Notes: generated from the sequence alone by a model not told the origin. A stretch of DNA of 64,000 bases from Cercophora sp. LCS_1 (GCA_036250225.1 JAPZLL010000001.1:930001-994000), one strand, 5' to 3'. Shown: positions 29,772 to 42,300, numbered from the stretch's first letter. Translations and numbers: made by a program.

Positions 29772-32700
29772 CTAGTTGCCCTCCCGCTTGTGCCGTGGCA
29801 CCCACTTGCCCGGCGCACCACTGGGCTTCAATGGCTCTGCAGGAGGTGTGTCCTTCGAGTCCCGACCATTCTCGCCGCGACCCGACTCGCCACGCTCCAT
29901 GGGAAGACCCCGACCGGACGCCGTCCGAAGCGGAGGTCCGTTTCTGTCAAGAGGCGGCTGGCTGCCACCGCCAGCAGCCTTTGCGGCCTCGCGATCTCTC
30001 CAGCTGGGCTTGTTGCCAGCAAGGGGAATTCTGGGTGGGCCGGCAGGCCTGTCGTTGGAGTCGGTACGCTCCATCGGAGGTACGGTCCTCTCGGCGCGGA
30101 CTGGGACGGGGCCGCGGGTCGGTGGGGCTGCCTCGGCGGGTGCACCGCCAGCAGCCTTTGCGGCCTCGCGGTCTCTCCAGCTGGGTTTGTTGCCGGCAAG
30201 GGCCAGTCTGGGTGGGCCACCGGCCGCGACGGGCTCGGCGGCGGCAGGTGGTGCTTCTCTGCGGACCGGAGCAGCAGCCCTTTCGGCTTTGCGGCGGGCC
30301 ATCGCTTCCTCCTCGCGCTGAGCCTGGCGGGCGGCAGCCTCGCGGGCTTTCTCCCGCTCCTTCTCCTTCTCCTCCTTGAGGCGCAGCATCTCCTCCCTCC
30401 GAACCTCCTGGCGTTTCCTCTCCTCTTCCTTCTCCCTCTCGGCACGCTCCTCGGCCTCGCGGAGTGCGCGCTCCTTCTCCTCCTTCTCCCGTTTCTCGCG
30501 GAGCTTCTTCTCGCGGAACTCCTTGTACCTGGCGTTGATTTGCTTGTCAAGCTCCCGCTCGGCGTCACGACGTCTCTTCTCAAACTCATCGCGACGACGC
30601 TCGTGGAGGTTTGCCCTGTAGCTCTCGTAGAAGGGCACCAGTCGGCTGAGACGATGCTTCAGCTCAACATCCTCCTTGTGCTTGGCCTCGGACTCCTTGA
30701 GAGTCTGAGCCTTGATCAACTCGTAAGCAGCAAGGTCGTGCTCGCGCTGCTTGGCGTAATCCTCGGGGAGTTTCTTAGCCTCCTCCTTCCGGAAAGCACG
30801 CTCAAGGTGGTCGAGCCTCTTGCCAGTGATACGAAGCTTCTCGGAGATTGTGTTCTTCTCCCGCTCGAGTTGCTGGAGCTTGATCATACGGATCTTGTTG
30901 CTGTCAAGGCTGTCCAGATCCTCACCACCAAGGTCCTCCAGCTTCATGTCCTTGAGCATGTTCTCAACCTCCTTCCGCTTGATCTGCTCGCGTTCGTTGG
31001 CCATGCGCTTCATCTCGCGGATCTTCTGCTCCTCGGCGAGACGGTTTGCCTCGGCTTGCTGCAGGGCTTGCTCCTGGAGCATCTTCTTGCGGGCGTTCTC
31101 CTTCTCTCTTGCCGCTTGGGCCTCGGAAGCCTTATCTTTGCGCTTCTGGATGATCTCCTTGCGAGCCAGAATGTCGAGATGCTCCTTCTCGGCACCGGCC
31201 TTGGCACGGGCAAGGGCAGCATCGCGCTCTTGGATGCGAACTTCGTTGAAAGACGGGTCAATGTAGCGACAGGTGGTGTAGAGAGATTCGGCAAGACGGG
31301 TGAGTTGAGAACGGACGATCTGGGAAGGCGTGCTCTGGAGACGCTGTACTGAGCCTGCCTCACTCTCGGCCGAGCCAGCGGCAGAGCCAGCGTGGGCAGC
31401 CTTGGCCGACGAGAAAACATCGGCATCGAAACTCAAGACACCCGTGGCATGGTCCATCCGGATAGCAAGATCACCCTTCTTGTTGCCGTTCATGATGAAC
31501 TTCTCAATGGTGGCACGGGTGACCTGGAATGGCTCTGGGAACTTGGCGAGGCTCTCAACGAACTCTAGATCAACCGTCTCGTAGACCTGAGACAGTTGTT
31601 GGAAGAGACGAGTGAGGATAACCTGTTGCAGGGGGAGGATATACTTTTGCATTTCCTCGTCGGCGCCAATCTGGGCGAGAATGGGCGAGATCTTCTTGCA
31701 GATCGACAGAGGGTGGAAGTCGACCTCGAGGATATTGTACAGATCCCTGATCTGAGGGCGAGCCCGGCGAAGAAGCGCCTTGGACAAGGCATCCCTAAAG
31801 AGACCAGCGCGAGTCGGGGCCTGTGCCATACCGAGAAGGTGGGTGAGTCTAGAGTTCTTGTTCTTGCGGGCCTCATCGAAGTCCACCATGGCACCGCGGG
31901 AGCGGGAGGTGCTGATGACAGGGATGGAGAGAGCAGACAAAATGACAAAGGTGGCAGCCCTCTGGAGATCGGCATCGCTGGTAGGAGGGTTATCGGACTT
32001 CTTGCCTTGGCCAGTGGCGACGATGGCCGCTGACTGGCGGAGGAGGTTGTAGTAGCGGGCCCAAGCTGCGGCGTGGAAGAGATAGTTCTCGCCAACCAGG
32101 AAGATGCGGGTAAGCTTTTCGTAGTAGTTGGCCATCATGATGTTCTTCGCCGGGCGCTTGCTGAGGTTGAGCAGTGTGTGAATATCCTCAACGCTGCGGA
32201 AGGCCTCCTGCCAAAGCTCCAACTCAACGGCCACGTTGAGCTGCTGGAACCGGGTCTCCAAGTGGCGCTGGAGTGTGTCGGCATCATTCAAGTTGATAGC
32301 ATGCATCTGAGCCGAGAACTTGGCGGCGGTCTGGACATGGTTACGGAGCAGCTCGCAAAGGCGACGGAACTCGGTCTTGCGGGTATACTTGAGGCAGAAG
32401 TCGAACGCCTGGGTGGCGGTGCTCTGGTAGAGAAGCTCGAGGCGGGCGTTGTTCCTGAGGATATCCAACACGGTGCGGTACGCTTCCCAGAGGAACTTAA
32501 GCCAGGGGGTCACGATGGCGCGGTCGGTACGGTCCTTGGACTGCTCGCCGGAGACGGTGGCAAGAAGGATCGACTCGGGTGTCTCGCTAGCCTCGAGGTC
32601 GTCAACGCTGGCTGACCCGGCGGTCGCCTCGATACTGGATTGGACTTCATCGGCCTTTTGTTGCGCGGCGGTCACCTTCTGTGCCGCCAACTCGATAAAT

Positions 32701-33163
32701 TTCTTGAGCACCAGCTGGTCGCCAGTTAGTTTCATCTGGGGTCGCCAGGGCTAACGGGAACGGGAGCAACAAACCTCGATCGTCGCGACGTTCGTGTTCT
32801 GGGCGATGTTCTTGTACTGATAGAGCGCATCCTTGGCGAGTTTACCCTTCTTCTGTTCGACCGAGAGCTCGACCAACAGGATCATAACCGGCTCGAGGGA
32901 GGTGATGGGAACATTTCGGGACCGCTTGGAGGTGATGTGCTCGTGAAGCAGGGTCAAGGCCGCCGGGGCCTGGTTGACCCCGATGAGCTCATGAGCGCGC
33001 TTCAGGACATTTTCGGGTTTTTGATGCGGCGGGGGAGGCTATCGAGGGTAATGGTTAGCGACAGGCGACATGGCGATGTTCTTGTCGCAGTGGAGGGAGG
33101 GGGGAGGGGCAATGATTGCGGCGCCACTAGGGCACCACAGAGATTAGAGCTTCGACATACCAT
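29772..33163 (-). CDS. tif32: Eukaryotic translation initiation factor 3 subunit A
   Basis: Largest core subunit of eIF3, which brings mRNA and initiator tRNA to the 40S ribosome. Three coding exons: 33163-33161 (only the ATG), 33038-32775 and 32714-29772, giving 1069 residues. The bare ATG is followed by a GTATGT donor; after a 122-bp intron the protein continues PPPPHQKPENVLKRAHELIG, the normal eIF3a N-terminus. The second intron (CTAAC branch, CAG) joins VATIE to LVLKKFIELAAQKVTAAQQK. The PCI domain spans about 320-500. Beyond about 560 the protein is a long charged helix (REKREKEEKERALREAEER). The tail has two near-copies of LAGNKPSWRDREAAKAAGG and ends GKWVPRHKREGN. Long antisense open frames over this gene are shadows of its codon bias. 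Confidence 0.96.
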
Positions 33164-35023
33164 GATGGGCAAACCTCCTCTGCGCAGACGTGTCTAGAGA
33201 GGATATGTTGCGTCTCGGAAAGAGCAGCGCAAGGCAGCGTGAGGGGTTGCTGACGACTTGGCTGGCGCAGTCCGAGTTTTTCGCCTCGTGGAGAATGCGT
33301 TGTTGAAAGCCCTGACTGGGGAAGCGACGATTTTCCGGGATTTGTGGGTGCAAATTGCCCACCCAATCACGTGATATGTTTGCACGGCGCAACAACTGGC
33401 GATTTCAAAGAGCTTGGGTCGCTTTATGTGAGAGCTGTCGAACAATACTATTTGGTCGTAAATATTGTTCTCTTTTATTGTCGATTTGCCAAAAGCAGAA
33501 TTTCGGTCCGCAAAGCAAATGTCAAGTTCGGCAAGTTCAACTTGCCTGGTGCTGATCTCGAAGAAAAAAAAGTGGGACAACTGGTTACGGCGACTTCTCT
33601 GAACGACAAGGCAGCGGAAAACAAGCCGCAAACGCACACGAGAGTAGTGGCTAGGAAAAAACCGGTGAGGCTGAATCGGAAAATAGCCACTTGAGTCTCA
33701 GTCAACCCAAGAGTCGAATGTTAGGTGTGTTTGCAGTCTTCAGATTGTTGTTTTGTTCGGTAGTAGGCCGAGCTTGGACGCAGATAGTGGGGCAAGCGTG
33801 GATGACGAATGGCAGAGGCTGCGACAGTACGTCTCCAGAGAGCAGCCAGCTTGAGTAGAGACGATTCTGCTCATTGTGCTTTTTGTTATAGGAAAACGAG
33901 CACAATCACTTTGCCCGGAAGTCGGGGCCCTAGCGACCATACCAACAATCCATCGATGCTGCAACTTATCTTCTCAACGAGTAGCAACGCCTCATAGCTT
34001 CAGGGAAACCACACCGAGCAGCCTGAACCATGTATATGATATGAAGCTAGTTCGGCACATACCGTTTTCGATACAAGCACAGCTGAGTTTCGGTAAAGCT
34101 GGATGGCCTTCCTATCAGGGACCTCGCTGGTATTTGACGGGGTTGAGTCATGTCCCTGTTCTTTGCTCCAAAGCAACGCAGAGCACAAAGGTTAATTCTG
34201 GCAAGAGTGGGTTTGGTCCCTAGCTCTATGAACACCGCAAGATCGGCCAAAACAATCTCGAAAACGCATAGATACTCGAGAGTTCAAGACACTGCGGGGA
34301 AACGCGACTAGAGATTTATAGTTGCATCATGTCCGTCATGCATACAGAAGACCGCAAGAAATGCATTATTCAAAAATATGAATCTACCGGGCCCAAGTAA
34401 TCTAAAACCCCCCTGCGGTCTGGCCATCTCATTTGCTTTGGCGAGCTACTTGGCGCACGGGCCAGCACCGCCGCTCAGGAGTCGACCCCTTCCTCCTTCC
34501 AACGCCTTGCCAATCCACCCATTCCCAGTCTTTTGGCAATCGCATTCCAATCGATCGCACCTTTCGTCGATTCGGCGTCCCGACAGCGCAGCAACACCTC
34601 ACCTCGATTTTGGTAAGTCCAGCTGTTCTTTGTACAACAGCAACCGATGGAAAAATTCGCGACTGGGAAACATTCAACACGTCGACAATTGGCCCAGGAG
34701 AGGATACGTTCGGGGTGAAGCGTCGTGCAAATCACGTCGGCCGGCCAGGAGGGGAAGAGGAGGGAATCCATCGACACAGGGACATTCGAGCGCGAACGAG
34801 AAGCTGACACGACGTAATGTTGAAGCAGAATATACAAATTGAGGATTCGACGGGTCTGTCCTCGCGCCGATTTTCAATCCTCGAGTCGCCTGCACGCGAG
34901 AGCGCCAGTGGTGGCCGATCGCCGCCTCAGAACCCGCTCAGCCGAACTTCAGGAGGTTCGCCCGGGTCCTTTTCTCGAACCCGACAACCCGCATCCCCTG
35001 CATTACCGTCCTCCACCTCAACC
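33164..35023. promoter_or_regulatory. Divergent intergenic region, eIF3a / G-gamma
   Basis: 1.86 kb with both promoters and probably a long G-gamma leader (a GTAAGT donor-like site at 34613 may start a leader intron). No gene is seen at 33.2-34.4 kb; open frames there are short and unlike any family I know. From 34817 to 35023 the G-gamma frame is open without a stop, so an N-terminally longer form is possible. Confidence 0.45.
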
Positions 35024-35372
35024 ATGCCTCAATACACATCCCGCGATGTCGGCGACCCGTCGCAAATCAAGAAGAACAAGCAGAGCATGGCAGATCTCAA
35101 GCTTCGCCGATTGACTGAGCTGAACAACCGACTACGAGAAGACCTCGAGAGGGAACGCATCCCCGTCAGCCAGGCCGCGAAGAGGTGAGGATCGCAATCG
35201 AAAATTGACAAGAAGCGCATTTCACTAACGCGGTAATCTTTACCTACGCAGCATCATCAATTACTGCAACAGCACCAGGGATTACATGGTACCTAGCGTC
35301 TGGGGCCCTGTTCCGAAGGGCGAAGACCCATACGCCCCGCCAACAAACGGCGGGTGCTGCTTGGTGATGTAA
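35024..35372 (+). CDS. gng1: Heterotrimeric G-protein gamma subunit
   Basis: Membrane-anchored partner of the G-beta subunit in pheromone and nutrient signalling. Two exons, 35024-35184 and 35252-35372, give 93 residues; the intron is 67 bp (GTGAGG, CAG) and restores Ser in AAKR-SIINYC. The protein starts MPQYTSRDVGD, has the coiled-coil segment KNKQSMADLKLRRLTELNNR, then REDLERERIPVSQAAK and DYMVPSVWGPVPKGEDPYAP, and ends GGCCLVM. CLVM is a CaaX box for farnesylation with a second Cys just before it for palmitoylation, as in other filamentous-fungal G-gamma proteins. I chose the ATG at 35024 by family length; an in-frame ATG at 34817 would add 69 Ser/Pro-rich residues. STE14 in this window would methylate the processed end. 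Confidence 0.93.
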
Positions 35373-36363
35373 AACGATATCCGGTTTGGGTCAGGTGGAT
35401 AAGGACAATGGGGACCGGCTGGCTGCCCAGTTTTCGATTGGAGGGTCCCCAATGGCGTCGGCATCAGGATTTCCTAGGGCGGAATAAAAGGGAAAAGATA
35501 CAAAGGGTCCAGAAGAGCATTTTGTTGGGAGACAAAACGGCCGCGATTATCATTTGCTCGTCGACACAACTCGTCGGATACCGAACCCGACCGACCGACC
35601 GATCGCCTTTGCCCGTTTTACGATCGAGTGGAAGAAGAGCAGGCAGAGAAGAGAGCGCGAGAGATGCTACAGGAGGGCAATGACATGACGGCGACCCGTA
35701 CGATAATCATGCTACAAGTCATACCCCCTTCCCCTTTTTCCCTGCGGCTCATGGGGCGAGGCTTAGCAGCTCTTCAGCATGTAATACTTCTATTATGTTT
35801 TCTTGTTTTCTTCATTTTTATTACCGTGTCTCCTTTTTCCCTAGTGGTTGTACTTTGTCGGTGTTTTATGTTTCACCCTGTGTATATAGGCCTAACTAGT
35901 CTTTTGGGGGCGTCCTTTTCCTATGGGATTGACGAAATGAGAGCTGAGGCAAATGAAGAACGGTTTCCCAGACTTGGTTGGATGAGGGTAGTGCCAGAGG
36001 GTGAGGGTCTTGGTGATATGTAAAGACCTTGTTTTCGAGTGATGATCAATCAACAGTTTGGGTTTTATCACATATCATCCCATGCAAACCCGACGTTGTT
36101 CAATTCACAAGTCCAAATAGGCATCGGACAAAGGTACGGGTTGGTCCGCCCTTGTCCGTCGGGAGGGCTAAAAGTCCATTTAGAACACGGAACCTTGACA
36201 GTGTCATTCATTGCGGCTTCCGATCCCGTCCCATCATCACGGCGCGCGCCTACCCCACCTTGACGACAGCCACATCTCAACTTCTCAAATCACCACTTCC
36301 TCCTCCAACTCTCTCCCACATAACCCATACTCAGTTCCCCATCCCAACAAACCCTATTATAAA
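35373..36363. other. Region between G-gamma and the Rdx gene
   Basis: About 1 kb between two tandem plus-strand genes. Open frames over 35628-36023 give hydrophobic, non-conserved peptides and look like chance. It holds the 3' untranslated region of G-gamma and the promoter of the next gene. Nothing else is seen. Confidence 0.45.
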
Positions 36364-36905
36364 ATGTCGGAAGTCAACCCACCAGCCCCGCCAGGGACAA
36401 ATACATCCCCTCCCCTCCCCCGCGTCACAATCAAGTTCTGCACCCAATGCAAATGGCTCCTCCGAGCCGCCTACGTATGTCCTCCAGTGTTGTCGCACGC
36501 TCGACAAACACAACGGCCAAACAAATGACACAATCACAACAGTTTGCCCAAGAACTCCTCTCCACGTTCTCCACCTCCCTCGGTGAAGTCGCCCTCCAAC
36601 CGTCAACAGGTGGCGTCTTCCTTGTAGCGATACACTCTAATTCTCCCATTGAGCCCGGCTCAAGTGAAATTGTAGCGCAGTACCGCGTGCTCTGGGACCG
36701 AAAAGCAGATGGCGGGTTCCCCGAGACCAAGGAGCTGAAGCGGCGAGTGCGGGACGTGATTGAACCGGGGAGGGATTTGGGGCATGTTGACCGGGAGCAC
36801 GGCAAGGCTTCTTTCAAGAAGGCAGAGGGTGAGACGGAAGAGGGGAAGGGGGATATTATGAATCAGGCATGTAATGTTAAAGACAAGTGTGAGGATTGCA
36901 CATAG
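36364..36905 (+). CDS. Rdx/SelW-type thioredoxin-fold CxxC protein
   Basis: Small thioredoxin-like protein of the Rdx family (SelW/SelT/SelH relatives), probably a thiol redox protein; fungi use Cys where animals may have selenocysteine. Two exons, 36364-36474 and 36543-36905, with a 68-bp GTATGT/CAG intron, encode 157 residues. The redox motif is FCTQCKW (Cys 26 and 29) directly after the first strand RVTIK, followed by LLRAAYFAQELLSTFSTSLG, the Rdx helix, and then EVALQPSTGGVFLVAI. A DRKADGGFPETKELKRRVRD segment closes the fold and a charged tail follows (GETEEGKGDIMNQACNVKDK) with two more Cys. The partner protein is unknown. Confidence 0.88.
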
Positions 36906-36936
36906 TTATCATGTTTGGATACAAGTCAACGCCAAA

Positions 36937-36942
36937 AATAAA
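36937..36942 (+). terminator. AATAAA polyadenylation signal of the Rdx gene
   Basis: A perfect AATAAA hexamer lies 32 bp after the Rdx stop codon, a usual place for the positioning element of fungal 3' end formation. Confidence 0.55.
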
Positions 36943-37403
36943 GTCGAGCACTGTTTGCCGGTCAATTCTGGTTTAATCATATCCTCTAAAACCAACCTGT
37001 AGTCAACTTCCTAGGACAACGTATGCGCTGATTATCACCATCTTCCATGCCCATCAGCATCCTCTCACCCGTGCCGAGCACGGAACAAGGAAAAAGAGAC
37101 AGCACCACCAACATACGGAGACACACACACGCCAAAGCAGGAAACAGGTAAAAGAAAACACACTGTCATCATCAGCTCTTCAACCCAGCTGCGGTAGGTT
37201 CATATCACCAGGACACACAAACCAACGCGAAGAAAATTCTTGATCATACAACGGGACTCGACTGAAACCTCTTTACGCTTTCACCTCTCGCGTCCAGACG
37301 AAACATGCTAGAAAATACCATGCCATGCGACAGACTTCATTCATCCCCGAAAAAGCGCCAGCTGCCAGCCAACAAACCAGATGACGCATAAAAAGAGAAC
37401 ACC

Positions 37404-37404
<1 letters not shown>

Positions 37405-37433
<29 letters not shown>
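37405..37433. repeat. (AC)n microsatellite
   Basis: About fourteen AC dinucleotides in a row in the 3' region between the Rdx and PP1 genes. Confidence 0.95.
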
Positions 37434-37434
<1 letters not shown>

Positions 37435-38134
37435 CTAGCCTTTCCCCTTTCCCCTTTCCCCAAAAGTTTTCACCCTGACGCCGTCCATTCCACCATCCAC
37501 AATGCCCCATCCGGGCCCAAATGCACCTTTGAAATACCTAGCCCAAGATGGCTGGACCTTTTTTCTCGTACGTGGCTACCGAGTCGTATGCGACTATTGT
37601 TCATGCTGGCGGGATCTGGGAGGGGATTTGTAAGGGTGAGTGAATTAGTAGGGGTGAAGAGGCCTAGAGTCCAGAAAAGAGTTGTACAGGCCGCCCGAGG
37701 GTAGCAGAGGATGAGGATGCGTGGACAGGAGAGCAGCGTGGATAGAGAAAGCCGTTTGCTTCGAAAGCAGCACACTAACCCCACTAGGCACCACCGCCTA
37801 TCTATATCTCCTCCCTTCCTAGGATCTGACAAGGAGACTCATTATTCATCCCTTTCCAGTGTAGACTCCCCTCCCCGCGCAATTCGGTTCTTTTGTTTTC
37901 TTGCAGATCAATAAACAGACATGGTTTTCGCAACGACAGTTCTCGAGACGGCCCGGTATGAAGTGTAGGGTTTCGGAGGTGGCGAGGACGACAGGCAGGG
38001 AGCCTCTGGGTGATCAAAACGTGGAGGCAGCAGACGGGCTGACAAAAAGGGATACTGTATCCGCCGGGGGTGCTTGTCGAGAAGCTTATCGACGTCCGAA
38101 CCTAGAAGACGAGGGAAGTTCGTATAAACTCTAC

Positions 38135-39321
38135 TTAAGTCTTGGGCTTCCGAGGAGAAGCGATGGGTCTGCTACTGCTCCCAAGGCCGACGTACTTTTG
38201 TTTCTTCTCTGCTGGTTTGAGAATCTGCGAAACCAATGTCAGTTATGATTGTCGAGACGGTGGCAACACCGGCGCGGGGGGCGTACCTGGAAGGAGCAGA
38301 GCAAAGATTCGTCCACGCTCATCATGGCGCCTGCATTGTCGAACTCGCCGCAGTAGTTGGGAGCGCTGAAGAGGGTGACAAGCTGGCGCTTGGAGAAGAA
38401 CTCGTAACCGTCCTCGACGACTTGGTGGGCGCGGCAGATCAGATCCATGTCGTGTTTTTGAAGAAAGCGGGACACAACGTCGGGGCCGAAAGTGAACGAA
38501 ACACCACGGTCGTTTTCACTCCACCCGGTGATGTCTTTGTCAGGGTCGGACCAGAGAAGATCGCAGAGCAGACCGCAGTCGGGAATCTAGGTTGACATGT
38601 CAGCTTTGGGGGTTCAGGCGGAGGCCTGCGGTCCAGAGAGGAGGGGGCGGAAACAGAAAACAGGGAGTACATACATCAGTAGGACGCATGACTCGGCGGA
38701 TTTGCTCCATGGAGTTTAGATCTGGGCTCAGGCCACCGTGCATGGTGAAGATCTTTTCATCAATGATAGCGGCGATGGGAAGGCAATTGAAGCAGTCGGT
38801 AAAAGTCTTCCACAACTTGATGTTATACCGACGCTTGCACTCATCGTAGAAACCGTAGATGCGGTTGATAGAGGCGCATTCATGGTTACCTCTCAGGATG
38901 AAGAAGTTCTCGGGGTACTTGATCTTGTAGGCCAGGAGCAGGCAGATGGTCTCGAGCGATTGCTTGCCACGGTCAACGTAGTCGCCCAGGAAGAGATAGT
39001 TGGCCTCGGGGGGGAAGCCGCCATACTCGAAGAGTCGAAGGAGATCGTAGTACTGGCCATGGATATCACCGCAGATCTGCAAGGTCCCAGTCAGTTTCTG
39101 AGGTAGCACCTTGGGCTCGTCGGCGTTTGTAATCGTCTCACCTTGATGGGAGCTTCTAGCTCAAGGAGGATGGGCTGAGAGATAAAGATCTCGCGAGCCT
39201 TGGTGCAAAGGTAGCGGATCTCGGCCTCGAGAAGCTGAACCTGCTTGCCCGGCCGGCTGCCCCGTACCTCCAGAAGGCGATCAATTATCGAGTCGAGATC
39301 GACTTCATGCTGGTCCGCCAT
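38135..39321 (-). CDS. glc7: Serine/threonine protein phosphatase PP1 catalytic subunit
   Basis: Metallo-phosphatase controlling mitosis, glycogen metabolism and many other processes. Four exons, 39321-39142, 39076-38675, 38586-38287 and 38224-38135, encode 323 residues, the usual PP1 length. Every intron joins in phase 0. The metal-site motifs fall at canonical positions: GDIHGQ (Asp 64, His 66), GDYVDRG (Asp 92), GNHE (Asn 124), plus HGGLSPDL and the RVxF-pocket and beta12-13 loop sequence SAPNYCGEFDNAGAMMSV. The C-terminus KKQKYVGLGSSSRPIASPRK carries a short basic tail; the usual TPPR Cdk site is not evident. Neurospora calls this gene ppp-1 and Aspergillus bimG. Confidence 0.97.
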
Positions 39322-42300
39322 TGTGATAGTCCTCACCAGCCAAAGAGATGGCGCACACGGGTCACGGAGTCTCGGTAATGACCGACAGATCCCAACCGAT
39401 CGAAGGGCGAATCAAGAAATGTGACGCGTTGGGAGCGGGGGGACGATGCACTTCTGCGCAGCTAAATGCCAAGAAAAAAAGGTCAGCAGGTTGTGTTTGA
39501 TCGCGTTCCGGAGTGCAAGTTGTCGGGCTATGATGCGATGACGGTTGCGCGACGGGGCCGGGGGTTGCGGACGCGAAAGCGTGAGCGGTGCCTTACTTTC
39601 AGAAGTGATCTCAGCAACGGGTGGCAGTTGGGAAGGAGGGGGTGGGGGGATGAGGAGCCCCGTCAACTGCAAAGTCGCTGAAGTGCCCTGGACTCCTAGG
39701 TTTGGCAGGGTGTCCTCAGGAGAAAAACTTCTCGGATGTCGCCGGATGGGAGGTGGTTATCGTCGCCGGGGTTGGTGGAGTTGCTGACGCTGTTCAGGGA
39801 GCGCAAGCAATCCCGGTGCTGAATCGCCCAAAAATGCGAGGTCGCTTTGTTCGATGCGCGGCGCGGGGGACTTTACCTTTGAGGCCGGATGCCGCCTGAA
39901 AAATTCGTCGCAAAGACGGAAGTCGCTGGTAGATGAGGCAGGAGCCAGGCGCTGGTCAGTCGAGCGACTGGGCGGGGAATTGTGTTGCGTGTTTTGGGAA
40001 GGCTGCCACGGTCGGGAAAAAACACAAGTCGACAGTGCGCCTGGGTTTGAGGACCAGGTGCAACTCGCAAAACGGCTTTCGTCGTCAGGAATTCGAAGGT
40101 ACTGTCTCAATTTTTGTCTCAATTTCAGCGAGACAGACAAGATGCCGCAGAGATGCCTATGACAGGACTTGATCGCCTTTTTGGGGGTGTGGGATGGGAG
40201 GTTCTGCGTTGTGGGCTCGACAGGAGAATATGGGACAGAAAGGTCGGAAAAATCGAGTTGGTGGTAGGTGTTTGAGACTTTGGAGGAGGAGTCCACGGCA
40301 CGCTGGGGCGGGTTTGTTACTAAAGCAGCATGGGTGCCTTTACGCACAGGGAGCACAGGCGACAAGGAGGGAACGCATTGGTCGGGCTGGCCAGTCGCCG
40401 TCCCGCGAAAAATTGTGTGCCATCCTCCACGCCTGCTTCGCGGAAGCTGCACACACGACATTGGCATCACACTAACACATCCAGGGCGGAAATGCGCATG
40501 CGATCTGTTAGCAGGAGGGACGCGTCGGCTGGACCGTCTGGCTGGGCTTGAGCCGGGATTGGCTGGCGCCGGGATTGTGCGTCGCGCTCCAGTGTGGATG
40601 TCGATGCTCCACCTCAACCTTCTCCCTGTCAAGGAAGTCCAGAACAGATGGGGGTTCAGACTGTCCCATTGAGTGCAACACGAGCACACAGCCCTGGAAA
40701 CCAAAGAAGCATGCAAAGAGGCCGATACCAGGATTGCGAGGCACCGAGATATATTGACCGGCCAGTCTGCTCTCGTGACTGGTTTCCGCTTGCTGCCGCG
40801 GTCCGTGTTACCTTACCTTGCGGCAGTCAGAGAATCGCCGCCAACCGAGGGTCAGCAGAGGGACATGTCAACGATAATCCAAGCCTTTCTCTATCCTTTG
40901 GGTCTTTTTCACCCCAACAGAGGCGAATGCTTTAGTCGCGTATTACCAATCCCGTCCAACGCAGGCCTCTCAACCAACGGAGCCGCCCCGGTGTCTTTGC
41001 CCTCGGTCTCGCCTGGCTGCTTTCGGGTTGCAGCAACATCAGGGGGTGCATGCGGGGTGAGCCGATCGGGGGCTCTCGAGAGGCGTAGGTTGTCCGCATC
41101 GACACCAAGCTTTGGTGCTAGTTCTTGCTGCGCTTTCACCGGCCGACACGGTTTCCCGGTGCCGCCGAGCTAAATGCGCCGAACATACAGAGTAGTTTCT
41201 CTTCGTTCCTCGTCGTCAGGCCATGGCACGAATTTCGCGCAATGCACGCCTTGTCGTCCTTGCACTGCCTTCGCCCCTGAGCAAGGGAGCCAGGGGTTCG
41301 ACCCTCGGCGTCCCAGTCACAAAACCGGTCCCGCCAACACCTCCAGAACGTCGTTGCTGGCGGGACAAGGCCATACTGATCAAGCTTGGGGGTACGGCCC
41401 CCCTGCGAAGGTTCGCATGGCCGCTTGGCGCCGTCTGCTCAGGGGAGATGGATGTTGTGCTTGTAGAGTATGTGGCCCACGCAGGCGGCCTCGGGCTGCT
41501 TTGCCGCTCTCAGAATTTGAGGTCGCGGCTAGCCTCTCGCCCTCTGCAGTGGGATGTGCTCTGATTTGCTGCGCTTTGCTTCTTACACTCAACCCAGCAA
41601 TGCCAAACCGTCCTTGATCCCCGGCGTTCAAGTTTCAGCACCTAAAAAAGGCGTCCTGGCCCGGTCTGCAGTCTTAGACGCGGGAGAACAGTCTGGGTGG
41701 GCAAACGCCGCCAACCTATTACAGCAACCCATCGACACCACACCTCTCAACGTCCCGGTGAAAGGGAGGGCAGCAAAAGTCGCCAAACTTGTCGACTCAG
41801 ACGACGAGGCGGCCCACCTCCGATCCCCGCCCACAATCACAGGATCGCGGAACAGGTTTGCTGGCTCACTGCGCCTCGACGAAAACACAGCTGTGGCTTT
41901 TTGGGTATGTCGCACGCCCTAGTCTTCGATTCAACGGTTTCCGTGGATGCTCTGTTTCCCATTTTCCCATTCCCATATCGTGCCGATTTGCCCGCCCGCA
42001 TCCTGTCGTTGCCCCGCCAGAGGGGAAGGGGAAGAGGAGGGGGAGGGGAGCGGGGCTATCGCTATCAGTGTGACCTGCCCCTCCATGCCCCTCCGAACTG
42101 CCCATCGATGCTGTCATCATGCGCCTCTGGGCTCTGGATCATCGCCAATTGGAGCTCGAGCGGCCTGGATCGTGCCCATCGCCAACTATGCCCAGTTACC
42201 CCTCGCTCACTAGTAGAGTACAGGAAGCATGCCCATCACATAGTGAGAGCAGAGAGGTATCACATGATCCGATACCCGACCGATCCTCACAACCGCTCCC

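Larger units (their letters stand above)
36906..38134. other. Convergent 3' region of the Rdx and PP1 genes
   Basis: 1.2 kb between two convergent genes. A polyadenylation hexamer lies just after the Rdx stop, and a CA microsatellite at 37.4 kb. Open frames are short and without family resemblance. No gene is seen. Confidence 0.45.

Noticed and set aside
29790..31352. 520-codon plus-strand open frame
   Set aside because: It lies entirely antisense to eIF3a; Leu/Ser/Arg-rich shadow caused by the Lys/Glu/Arg codons of the real gene.
39757..40716. 319-codon minus-strand open frame in the gap after PP1
   Set aside because: Ser/Pro/Arg/His-rich, no domain or signal recognised, and plus-strand frames overlap it. 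Could be revived only by transcript evidence.
41283..41312. tRNA B-box-like GGTTCGACCC
   Set aside because: No matching A box and the flanks do not fold into T or acceptor stems.
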